A stretch of 40,046 bases of DNA from Flavobacterium sp. ACAM 123 (GTDB lineage: Bacteria > Bacteroidota > Bacteroidia > Flavobacteriales > Flavobacteriaceae): assembly GCF_000264055.1 (NCBI RefSeq), contig NZ_AJXL01000026.1, positions 1-40,046 of the forward strand, given 5' to 3'. The notes below the pieces were generated by a model. It saw only the letters and a list, made by a program, of their open reading frames with translations. It was not told the origin of the DNA and searched no databases. The stretch's first letter is position 1. Every line of letters starts with the position of its first letter. The translations under genes and the position numbers were made by a program. Shown piece by piece: positions 8,348 through 15,464 of the stretch.

Positions 8348-9238
8348 ATGCAACTACTAGACGGAAAAAAAACAGCGGAAGACATTAAAAGCGAGATCGC
8401 AGTCGAAGTACAAAAGATGAAAAATAATGGGGAGAAAGTGCCTCATTTAGCCGCAGTAATTGTGGGCAACGATGGAGCAAGTTTAACTTATGTGGGAAGT
8501 AAGGTAAGAGCATGTGAAAGAGTTGGTTTTGAATCTACTTTGGTTAAATTGCCAAGTACTACTTCTGAAACAGAATTGCTTAAAAAAATTAAGGAGTTAA
8601 ACGAAGACGATACTATTGATGGATTTATAGTTCAATTGCCGCTTCCGGAACAAATTGATGAGCAAAAAGTATTGATGGCAGTTGATCCTAGCAAAGATGT
8701 TGATGGATTTCATCCTGAGAATTTCGGAAAAATGGCTTTAGATATGAGTACTTTTATACCTGCGACACCTTATGGAATTTTAGAATTACTGGAAAGGTAT
8801 GGAGTAGAGACTAAAGGAAAACACACCGTAGTAATTGGCCGTAGCCATATTGTGGGAAGACCGATGAGTATCTTAATGGGGAGAAAAGGATTTCCTGGGA
8901 ATTCAACCGTTACTTTGACACACAGCTACACTAAAAACATTGAAGCAATAACGATTCAAGCGGATATAATTATCACAGCCCTAGGGGTACCTAATTACCT
9001 TAAAGCGGATATGGTTAAAAACGGTGCTGTTGTCATCGATGTTGGCATTACAAGAGTTGCTGAAGAAACAAATGAAAAAGGATACGTGATTACAGGTGAC
9101 GTAGATTTTGAAAATGTAAGTAAGAAAGCAAGTTTCATAACACCTGTTCCCGGAGGAGTAGGGCCAATGACGATCGCAATGCTGCTAAAAAACACGCTTT
9201 TGGCTAGAGAAATGAAAATTTTAAAGTTAGGAAAATAA
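8348..9238 (+). CDS. folD: Bifunctional methylene-THF dehydrogenase / methenyl-THF cyclohydrolase
   Basis: Interconverts 5,10-methylene-, methenyl- and 10-formyl-tetrahydrofolate with NADP, supplying one-carbon units in the cytoplasm. I start it at the ATG at 8348, giving 296 residues, the normal family length, beginning MQLLDGKKTAEDI. A longer frame back to a TTG at 8240 would have to be translated through the 8221-8261 hairpin arm and adds 36 residues unlike the family. Visible motifs are YVGSK (catalytic Lys about 52), VQLPLP (95-100), the dinucleotide-binding GRSHIVGRP (164-172), and PVPGGVGPMT near the C-terminus. A strong terminator follows. Confidence 0.95.
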   Translation: MQLLDGKKTAEDIKSEIAVEVQKMKNNGEKVPHLAAVIVGNDGASLTYVGSKVRACERVGFESTLVKLPSTTSETELLKKIKELNEDDTIDGFIVQLPLPEQIDEQKVLMAVDPSKDVDGFHPENFGKMALDMSTFIPATPYGILELLERYGVETKGKHTVVIGRSHIVGRPMSILMGRKGFPGNSTVTLTHSYTKNIEAITIQADIIITALGVPNYLKADMVKNGAVVIDVGITRVAEETNEKGYVITGDVDFENVSKKASFITPVPGGVGPMTIAMLLKNTLLAREMKILKLGK

Positions 9239-9247
9239 TAAAAATAC

Positions 9248-9277
9248 AAAGCCTATTCATCCGAATAGGCTTTTTTT
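9248..9277 (+). terminator. Intrinsic terminator after folD
   Basis: Perfect 11-bp stem AAAGCCTATTC / GAATAGGCTTT with loop ATCC and a run of seven T (9271-9277). The next start codon lies only four bases beyond the T run. Confidence 0.92.
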
Positions 9278-9281
9278 AATT

Positions 9282-9689
9282 ATGGGAAATCCACAAGGCA
9301 TACAGTTTAAAAGTGTAGATGAATTTTTAGATAATTTACCGGAAAAAGAATTGGAAATTGTTCTATTTCTGCGTAAAATTATTTTGGAATGTATGCCGGA
9401 TTTGAAGGAGAAATTGGCTTACAATGTTCCTTTTTATTACCGCCATTCCCGCATTTGTTATATTTGGCCGGCTTCCGTTCCTTGGGGGAAAGTAGAAAAA
9501 GGCGTAGCGATTGGTTTTTGCAAAAGCGCTTCTTTTTTAGATCAAACTTTTGAAACCACTAATTTCAGTTCGAAATCACTATTTTCTTCGATTAAAGAAA
9601 TTGATGTTGTTAATTTAAAACAACAGATCCATAAGGCTATTTTAATTGACGAACAAATCGTTAAAGCCAGAAGAAGAAAGATACAGTAA
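9282..9689 (+). CDS. DUF1801 domain protein (YdhG-like)
   Basis: A 135-residue conserved hypothetical protein of the DUF1801 / YdhG-like fold, a small cytoplasmic alpha/beta domain of unknown activity. Family signs are the opening FKSVDEFLDNLPEKE, the central NVPFYYRHSRICYIWP with many aromatics, and VAIGFCKSASF; it ends in a basic tail (KARRRKIQ). No signal peptide or membrane segment. The ATG sits four bases after the T run of the folD terminator, leaving almost no room for a promoter of its own. It is therefore expressed either by readthrough or from a promoter inside folD or the hairpin. Confidence 0.8.
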   Translation: MGNPQGIQFKSVDEFLDNLPEKELEIVLFLRKIILECMPDLKEKLAYNVPFYYRHSRICYIWPASVPWGKVEKGVAIGFCKSASFLDQTFETTNFSSKSLFSSIKEIDVVNLKQQIHKAILIDEQIVKARRRKIQ

Positions 9690-9813
9690 CCCTGTTAAAG
9701 TGAGCGTTAGGAAACATTCTTAATACTTAGGTGTGCGTTCAAATTTACTTTATCTACAAAATAACTTGCAAAATAGTTGAAGTGTTTGAAATAAAAATAC
9801 TGTTAAAAGGGTA

Positions 9814-9853
9814 AAACAAATCCGATTTGAAATTATTTACATCGGTTTTGTTT
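9814..9853. terminator. Probable bidirectional terminator between convergent genes
   Basis: A 13-bp stem with one mismatch (9814-9826 with 9841-9853) around a 14-base loop; A-rich on the left arm and T-rich on the right, so it can serve both the DUF1801 gene (plus) and the pseudouridine synthase (minus). The right arm reaches the first base of the rluF stop codon. Confidence 0.5.
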
Positions 9854-10665
9854 CAATAATCTCCTCTTCCTTTAAACCTAGGATCATCTCTTTTGATGAA
9901 TTCTGTTCTTCTTTTAGGAGTTTCTGCTTTTGGTAAACTCGCTTCTTCTGTTTTACTAGAAGGTTCGATGAGTTCGTTTAGTTCTTTTATTTCGGCATCA
10001 GTTAAATCGCGGTATCGCCCCATGGGGATATCAAGTGAAATATTGATGATTCGAATGCGTTTTAGGGCAATAACTTCATATCCTAAATACTCACACATTC
10101 TACGAATTTGTCTATTTAAACCTTGTGTAAGTACAATTTTAAAGATGTCCTTACTTATTTGCTCCACTTTACATTTTCTAGTCACAGTATCCAAAATAGG
10201 AATTCCATTTCCCATTCTTTCGATAAAGCGATTGGTTATCGGTTTGTTTACGGTGACGGTATATTCTTTTTCGTGATTGTTTCTGGCACGCAATATTTTA
10301 TTGACGATATCACCGTCATTAGTCATGAATATCAAACCTTCACTTGCTTTATCTAGTCTACCAATTGGGAAAATACGTTTTGGGTAATTGATGTAATCTA
10401 TTATGTTATTACGAACATCTAAGTTAGTGGTACATTCAATTCCTACTGGCTTATAAAAAGCGAGATAGACTGGTTTTTCATTTTTTTCACGGATCAGTTT
10501 ACCGTCGACCCGCACTTCATCATCCGGCGAAACCTTTGTACCTAACTCTGGAACAACTCCATTAAGAGTTACGCGTCCTTCATCGATTAGTTTATCAGCT
10601 TCTCGGCGGGAGCAATACCCAGTTTCTCCTATGAATTTATTAAGGCGTTTTAGATTATTTTCCAT
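9853..10665 (-). CDS. rluF: 23S rRNA pseudouridine synthase, RluF-like
   Basis: Isomerises a uridine of 23S rRNA (position 2604 in E. coli RluF) to pseudouridine. 270 residues: S4 RNA-binding domain at about 5-50 (RLNKFIGETGYCSRREADKL), then the RsuA/RluF-type catalytic domain. The catalytic Asp105 lies in GRLDKASEG, and the GIECTT stretch at 75-80 is typical of the RluF branch. LNRQIRRMCEYLGY near 182-196 is the second conserved motif. The last 40 residues are a charged, probably disordered tail. The -7 element lies so close to the ATG that the mRNA may be leaderless. The exact target base is inferred from subfamily resemblance. Confidence 0.88.
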   Translation of the reverse strand: MENNLKRLNKFIGETGYCSRREADKLIDEGRVTLNGVVPELGTKVSPDDEVRVDGKLIREKNEKPVYLAFYKPVGIECTTNLDVRNNIIDYINYPKRIFPIGRLDKASEGLIFMTNDGDIVNKILRARNNHEKEYTVTVNKPITNRFIERMGNGIPILDTVTRKCKVEQISKDIFKIVLTQGLNRQIRRMCEYLGYEVIALKRIRIINISLDIPMGRYRDLTDAEIKELNELIEPSSKTEEASLPKAETPKRRTEFIKRDDPRFKGRGDY

Positions 10666-10669
10666 TGTG

Positions 10670-10677
10670 CAAAAGTA
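10670..10677 (-). promoter_or_regulatory. rluF promoter -7 element
   Basis: Read on the minus strand it is TACTTTTG, matching TAnnTTTG. It ends four bases before the ATG, which would put the transcript start at or next to the start codon. Confidence 0.5.
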
Positions 10678-10790
10678 ATCAATTTGCTAGTTAGATGATA
10701 TGAAAATCAGATAATTTGCCAATGAGAAAATTAGGACCTTATAATATTTATAAAGAAGTTAGTATGGTGAGATATAAAAATTGAAATGAA

Positions 10791-11633
10791 TTAATCAAAT
10801 AAAAAGCGGGAGATTTTCTTGTATAGGTCGTCACTGTGCATGCTATGCCCCAAGCCGTTAGTTTCTATGAATATAGCATCTTTCCAAGTACTTGCTATTT
10901 TTTTTCCTTCTTCAAATAAAACGACGGTGTCGTCTGTATCGTGAGCGATGAATCCTTTTGTCTGTATATCTGCGGCAAATACTTTTCCTGAAAAATTTTC
11001 TAACTCTAGATTGAAATGCTTAAGGTAGTGCGCTTCTAAACCTTCTGAAATTATTGAATTTAAACTAAGCATTTCAATATAATTATTGAGGATAATTTTG
11101 AAATCGCTCGGTGAACCTAATACGACCGTTTTTTCAATACTGCTGTTCTGATACTTTGATTGATAATACAAACAGGTTTTAGCTCCTAAAGAATGTCCTA
11201 TGAGATATCGTGGTTTAAATTTTTGAACGATAACATCAATGAATGCCGCGTATTGTGGAATGTTGAATTCCTTGCCTCCTGAAAGGCCATGGGCAGGGGC
11301 GTCAATAGCTATAATGGTGCTACCTGACTTTCTTAAATAAGGTAGGATTTTTTTCCAACGCGAGGCATTACTTTCCCAACCGTGGGCTAAAAGAATAATA
11401 GTGTCATTTCCTTTCCAAGTGTAGGTCTGAAAATAGGATTCCTTGTGATGATATATTTCTTTTTCGGTTTCTTCAAGGATTGCAGGAAGGGCATACTTGT
11501 GAAGCTTTCCATCCCTGGGCTCGCTAAATAAAGTATACGCAAGTTGCGTGGCTTTTGCAGGGATTAAAAAACTGAGAAAATTAATATATAATCCAACAGA
11601 TTTGGTAAAGATAAAATAAAATATTTTTTTCAT
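10791..11633 (-). CDS. Alpha/beta hydrolase
   Basis: A 280-residue hydrolase of unknown substrate. The fold signs are the oxyanion-loop motif LLAHGWESNASRW (81-93), the nucleophile elbow GHSLGAKT (Ser148), an acid candidate in HDTDDTVV (Asp about 232-235) and the catalytic His about 263 in GLGHSMHSD. The first 25 residues are hydrophobic with an N-terminal MKK, so the protein may be membrane anchored or carry an uncleaved signal. DAPAHGLSGG near 111 is typical of esterase or lysophospholipase-like members. The start codon abuts the U-tract of the preceding terminator. Substrate cannot be told from the sequence. Confidence 0.85.
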   Translation of the reverse strand: MKKIFYFIFTKSVGLYINFLSFLIPAKATQLAYTLFSEPRDGKLHKYALPAILEETEKEIYHHKESYFQTYTWKGNDTIILLAHGWESNASRWKKILPYLRKSGSTIIAIDAPAHGLSGGKEFNIPQYAAFIDVIVQKFKPRYLIGHSLGAKTCLYYQSKYQNSSIEKTVVLGSPSDFKIILNNYIEMLSLNSIISEGLEAHYLKHFNLELENFSGKVFAADIQTKGFIAHDTDDTVVLFEEGKKIASTWKDAIFIETNGLGHSMHSDDLYKKISRFLFD

Positions 11634-11663
11634 AAAAAAAAGTCCCGATGTTTATCGGGACTT
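11634..11663 (-). terminator. Intrinsic terminator after the coiled-coil gene, abutting the next start codon
   Basis: A 10-bp perfect stem AAGTCCCGAT / ATCGGGACTT with loop GTTT (plus-strand reading), followed on the minus strand by seven U (complement of 11634-11640). The last U is directly followed by the ATG of the hydrolase gene. Confidence 0.9.
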
Positions 11664-11671
11664 AAATAGAT

Positions 11672-12451
11672 TTAAAATTTAGCAAATAATTTTTCCATTT
11701 TTTCTTTTTCTTCATCAGCCAGAACGCTGTCAACTAATATTCTACCTGAATGTTCGTCGATTATAATTTTCTTTCTGGAAGCAATCTCAACCTGTGTTTG
11801 AGGAGGGATTGTAAAGAATGATCCTGCAGAAGCGCCTCGTTCGATAGAGACAACTGCTAAACCATTACGAACGCTTGTTCTAATTCTGGTGTAAGCGGCC
11901 ATTAATCGAGTGTCAATCTGGGCTTGGTATTCGGCAGATTTATCTGTTAAAAATTCCTCTTCCTTAGCAGTTTCAGACATAATTGCGTCCAATTCTGATT
12001 TTTTATGTTTCAAGTGATTTGATTTCACTTCTAATTTTTCTTTTGATTGAGAAATAACGTCCTTCTTGTGCTCAATAGAAGCTTTCATTTCTTTCATTTG
12101 CTTTTCAGCCAATTGAATTTCAAGCTCTTGAAACTCAACTTCTTTAGTTAAAGAATTAAATTCTCTGTTGTTACGAACAGTTTCCTGTTGTTTTGTATAC
12201 TTTTTGATAGCCTCTTTGTGCTCGTCAATTGCATTCTTTTTTCCCTTGATTAGGTCTTCGATAACTTCGAGTTCACTTTTCAATTTCTCAGAACGTGTGC
12301 TCAAACCTGCAACTTCATCTTCTAAATCTTCCACTTCAAGAGGAAGTTCCCCTCTTACATTTCTGATTTCGTCAATCCTAGAGTCAATAAGTTGTAAATC
12401 GTAAATCGCTCTTAACTTGTCCTCAACACTTAATTCTTTCGTATTCGCCAT
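11672..12451 (-). CDS. Coiled-coil protein of the C4 zinc-ribbon family that has lost its cysteines
   Basis: A 259-residue protein with a long N-terminal coiled coil (about 10-185, Glu/Lys/Leu heptads) and a small C-terminal domain. In the family this domain is a C4 zinc ribbon, usually written as CGGC followed by CEHCGRIL. Here the aligned text is ERGASAGSFFTIPPQ and DEHSGRILVD, so the four ligands have become Ser208, Ser211, Asp232 and Ser235, and the whole protein contains no cysteine. The fold may persist without zinc. The gene follows the Nif3 gene by three bases, an association I recall as common in Bacteroidetes, so the two probably work together; the process is unknown. Confidence 0.85.
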   Translation of the reverse strand: MANTKELSVEDKLRAIYDLQLIDSRIDEIRNVRGELPLEVEDLEDEVAGLSTRSEKLKSELEVIEDLIKGKKNAIDEHKEAIKKYTKQQETVRNNREFNSLTKEVEFQELEIQLAEKQMKEMKASIEHKKDVISQSKEKLEVKSNHLKHKKSELDAIMSETAKEEEFLTDKSAEYQAQIDTRLMAAYTRIRTSVRNGLAVVSIERGASAGSFFTIPPQTQVEIASRKKIIIDEHSGRILVDSVLADEEKEKMEKLFAKF

Positions 12452-12454
12452 ATT

Positions 12455-13549
12455 CTATAAGTACTTAACTGGATTTGTATTTTCTTCTGATAAAATGATT
12501 GCAAAATTAAGGATTTTTTTCCGAAGATAATCAACAATATAATTTTTTGTATAGCGTTCGCTTTCAAAATGTCCAATATCGGCCAAAAGTAGCATGTTTT
12601 CGGCCTCATAAAACTGATGGTACTTCAAATCAGCGGTTAAAAAAGCATCGGCTCCAGCCAAAATTGCATTTTTTATGGCATAACTACCAGAACCGCCAAG
12701 AACTGCCACTTTTTTTATCGGTTTTCCTGGAAATGAAGAATGGCGAATCGCTTTCACCAGCATTTTTTCTTTTACAAGTAATAAAAATTCTTTTTCATCC
12801 ATCGAAGTTTCAAACTCGCCTATCATTCCCAAACCTATATTTTGATGCGTGTTTTGTAATTCATAAATTTCATACGCCACTTCCTCATAGGCATGATGAC
12901 TGAAAAGGGTTTTGAGCAGGTTAGATTCTAAATGTTTTTCGAATGTCACTTCGATTTTTATTTCAGTAGTTTCCACAAATTCAAATCGCTCGCCTAATTG
13001 TGGATCGCTATTTTCGTTACCCATATAAGTACCAATCCCTTTCGAGTTGAAACTACAATCTTCATAATTCCCGATACTCCCCGCGCCGGCGTTAAATAGG
13101 GCATTGCGCACTTTTTCGGCATTTTCAGGTATAGTGTAGGTAACCAGTTTTCGAATAAAATTCTGTTTAGGTATCAATACTTTGGTGTTTTTCAGTCCTA
13201 ATGCATCACAAAATATTTTATTAACTCCATTTTGGTGATTGTCTAAGGCCGTATGAACAGCATAAATGGCAATATCATTTTTTATGGCTTTGATCAGGGT
13301 ACGTTCTACATAATTTTTGCCTGTTATTTTTTTTATGCCTGTGAAGAGAATGGGATGGAAGCAAACGATTAGGTTGCATTTTTTTGTAATAGCTTCATCA
13401 ATCACGTTTTCCAAAGCGTCATGACATACCAGAATGCCTGTAGCTTCGTTATCTTGGTCTCCTACTAGTAATCCCACATTATCAAAATCTTCCGCGTAAG
13501 CAAGCGGTGCCATTTCTTCGAGGACTGAAAGTATTTCTTTTATTTTCAT
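12455..13549 (-). CDS. Nif3-like dinuclear metal centre protein (DUF34)
   Basis: A cytoplasmic Nif3/YqfO-type protein, 364 residues, expected to form a hexameric toroid with a two-metal site; the biochemical role is still debated (GTP cyclohydrolase I type 2-like annotations exist). Opening EILSVLEEMAPLAYAEDFDNVGLLVGD is diagnostic. Probable metal ligands are His65 in CFHPILF, His99 and Asp103 in VHTALDNHQNG, and the C-terminal DIGHFESE motif. Residues about 130-245 are the PII-like insert found in the longer YqfO form. It is the first gene of a tight pair with the coiled-coil gene (three-base gap) and is divergent from lpxK. Confidence 0.92.
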   Translation of the reverse strand: MKIKEILSVLEEMAPLAYAEDFDNVGLLVGDQDNEATGILVCHDALENVIDEAITKKCNLIVCFHPILFTGIKKITGKNYVERTLIKAIKNDIAIYAVHTALDNHQNGVNKIFCDALGLKNTKVLIPKQNFIRKLVTYTIPENAEKVRNALFNAGAGSIGNYEDCSFNSKGIGTYMGNENSDPQLGERFEFVETTEIKIEVTFEKHLESNLLKTLFSHHAYEEVAYEIYELQNTHQNIGLGMIGEFETSMDEKEFLLLVKEKMLVKAIRHSSFPGKPIKKVAVLGGSGSYAIKNAILAGADAFLTADLKYHQFYEAENMLLLADIGHFESERYTKNYIVDYLRKKILNFAIILSEENTNPVKYL

Positions 13550-13618
13550 GGTGTTGGATTATATAGTGACTCGCTATTTCGAATGAAGGAATGCCCAAGC
13601 TAACAAATACACTTTTGA

Positions 13619-13650
13619 TTGCAATTCAAAGATAATTTATTATACTTTCG
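13619..13650 (+). promoter_or_regulatory. Possible lpxK promoter
   Basis: TTG at 13619-13621, a 21-base spacer, and TACTTTCG at 13643-13650, one base off TAnnTTTG. It ends four bases before the chosen ATG, implying a very short or absent leader. Confidence 0.35.
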
Positions 13651-13654
13651 TATA

Positions 13655-14692
13655 ATGATTTTACTGCGAAAAATACTCTTCCCGTTTGCTATTCTATATG
13701 GTTTGATAGCGGGTATTCGGAATTTTCTGTTTGATCGCGGCATTTTAAAATCCTATACTTTTCAGGTTCCTATTATTGCTGTAGGAAACCTCAATGTGGG
13801 TGGTACCGGTAAAACGCCACAAATTGAATATTTAATTCGGTTGCTGTCTGAGAACTATAATGTGGCTACGTTAAGTCGAGGATATAAGCGGAGCTCGGAA
13901 GGTTTCCTATTGGCTGATGCTACCTCAAATGCTGAAATGCTGGGGGATGAGCCGTTTCAATTCTATACGAAATTCAAGAACATTCAAGTGGCTGTTGATG
14001 CTAATCGGAAGAATGGGATTGAACAGCTGCTTTCGCAAACGCAAAAGCCAGAGGTTATATTACTTGATGATGCGTATCAACATCGGAAAGTAAAAGCTGG
14101 TTTTTATATTTTACTTAGTTCTTATGGAGAGTTGTATTGTGATGATTTCATGTTGCCTACAGGGAACTTAAGAGAAAGTAGAAGCGGGGTAAAAAGAGCC
14201 AACGTTATTATAGTTACAAAATGCCCATCAAACCTTTCAGTAGCGGAACAAAATAACATCAAAAACAAATTGCAAATTACGGAAAACCAAGGGTTATATT
14301 TTAGCAATATTGAGTACGATGAATTTATTTATTCGGAAAAAGGAGTACGAAAAGTAAAGGACATTGCAAGTACTGATAAATTACTTGTAGCAGGTATAGC
14401 AAAACCAGCATCTTTTTTTGCATATTTACAAACTGCAAATGATGTATGTATGGATTTTCGGGATCATCATCATTTTAGCGAAAAAGATATTTTAGATATT
14501 AAAAATAAATCTAAAAATAAGATTATTATTACCACTGAGAAGGATTATGTACGATTGATAGGAAGAATACCCGGCGATCAGCTTTTTTATTTACCAATAA
14601 AAAGTCAGTTTCTCAGAGGAGATGAGCAATTTAATAAAACAATTATGAATTATGTGGGAACAAGTACAAGAGACGGTAAGTTATATCAATAA
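13655..14692 (+). CDS. lpxK: Tetraacyldisaccharide 4'-kinase
   Basis: Phosphorylates the 4' position of the lipid A disaccharide precursor with ATP at the inner membrane face, the sixth step of Raetz-pathway lipid A synthesis. I start at the ATG at 13655 (345 residues); a frame back to a TTG at 13619 adds 12 residues that overlap the probable promoter. The N-terminal hydrophobic helix (about 3-22) anchors the enzyme. The P-loop is VGNLNVGGTGKT (43-53), and SRGYKR and DDAYQHRK are the expected active-site stretches. The 3' end overlaps the next gene by 41 bases in another frame, suggesting translational coupling to an otherwise unrelated purine enzyme. Confidence 0.95.
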   Translation: MILLRKILFPFAILYGLIAGIRNFLFDRGILKSYTFQVPIIAVGNLNVGGTGKTPQIEYLIRLLSENYNVATLSRGYKRSSEGFLLADATSNAEMLGDEPFQFYTKFKNIQVAVDANRKNGIEQLLSQTQKPEVILLDDAYQHRKVKAGFYILLSSYGELYCDDFMLPTGNLRESRSGVKRANVIIVTKCPSNLSVAEQNNIKNKLQITENQGLYFSNIEYDEFIYSEKGVRKVKDIASTDKLLVAGIAKPASFFAYLQTANDVCMDFRDHHHFSEKDILDIKNKSKNKIIITTEKDYVRLIGRIPGDQLFYLPIKSQFLRGDEQFNKTIMNYVGTSTRDGKLYQ

Positions 14693-15464
14693 AATAAACA
14701 ATTTCAATCCTGAATACGGGGTGATTTTAGGATCTGGATTAGGTAGTTTTACTCAGGATATTCAAATAGAATTTACGCTGCCGTATAATGAAATACCTAA
14801 CTTTCCTGTTTCCACGGTTCAGGGTCATAAAGGGGCTTTAGTTTTTGGGACTATTGGAGATAAAAAGGTAGTCGCTATGCAGGGTCGTTTTCATTTCTAT
14901 GAAGGGTATTCTATGAAGGAAGTTACTTTTCCAGTGCGTGTATTGAAATATTTGGGAGTTAAAAAACTAATAGTTTCAAATGCATCAGGTGGAGTAAATT
15001 CCAATTATAAAATTGGAGAAATTGTCATCATAAAAGATCACATTAACTTCACACCAGAGCATCCGTTGCGTGGTTTGAATGATGAGCGTTTTGGCCCACG
15101 ATTTGTAAATATGAGCGAGCCATATTCAAGAAAGATGATTGTAAAAGCTAAAGAACTTGCTTTGCTATTAAATATCGAAGTAAAAGATGGTATTTATTTA
15201 GGATTACAAGGACCTAGTTTTGAGACGCTGGCAGAGTATAAAATGGTTAAAATTCTTGGTGCTGATTGCGTAGGAATGTCTACTGTGCCGGAAGTTATTG
15301 TTGCGCGGCATATGGATTTAGAAACTTTTGGAATTTCTGTAATCACAGACATAGGAGACGAAGATAACATTGATACCATCTCCCATGACGAGGTCTTGGA
15401 GGCTGCTCAAAAAGCAGAGCCAAATGTAAGAGCTTTAATTAAAGAGTTGATTTTGAAGTACTAA
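14652..15464 (+). CDS. Purine nucleoside phosphorylase, trimeric family, with Asp at the base-specificity position
   Basis: Splits purine nucleosides with phosphate into base and ribose-1-phosphate, in purine salvage. 270 residues of the trimeric PNP/MTAP family. Motifs are GSGLG (27-31, phosphate), TVQGHKG (His59), QGRFHFYEGY, the base-binding Glu191 in GPSFET, and GMSTVPEVIVARH (208-220). After that comes SVITDIG: Asp233 stands where human PNP has Asn243 (SLITNKV), a residue that sets preference for 6-oxopurines. The ATG at 14652 gives the family-like start MWEQVQETV and lies inside lpxK. The 3' end overlaps the convergent kinase gene by 26 bases. Confidence 0.92.
   Translation: MWEQVQETVSYINKINNFNPEYGVILGSGLGSFTQDIQIEFTLPYNEIPNFPVSTVQGHKGALVFGTIGDKKVVAMQGRFHFYEGYSMKEVTFPVRVLKYLGVKKLIVSNASGGVNSNYKIGEIVIIKDHINFTPEHPLRGLNDERFGPRFVNMSEPYSRKMIVKAKELALLLNIEVKDGIYLGLQGPSFETLAEYKMVKILGADCVGMSTVPEVIVARHMDLETFGISVITDIGDEDNIDTISHDEVLEAAQKAEPNVRALIKELILKY

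Noticed and set aside
9893..10356. Plus-strand frames of 127 and 77 codons inside rluF
   Set aside because: They are complements of a well-supported gene and show no family motifs.
13619..13654. N-terminal extension of lpxK from a TTG at 13619
   Set aside because: It would overlap the likely promoter; the ATG at 13655 gives the usual LpxK N-terminus.
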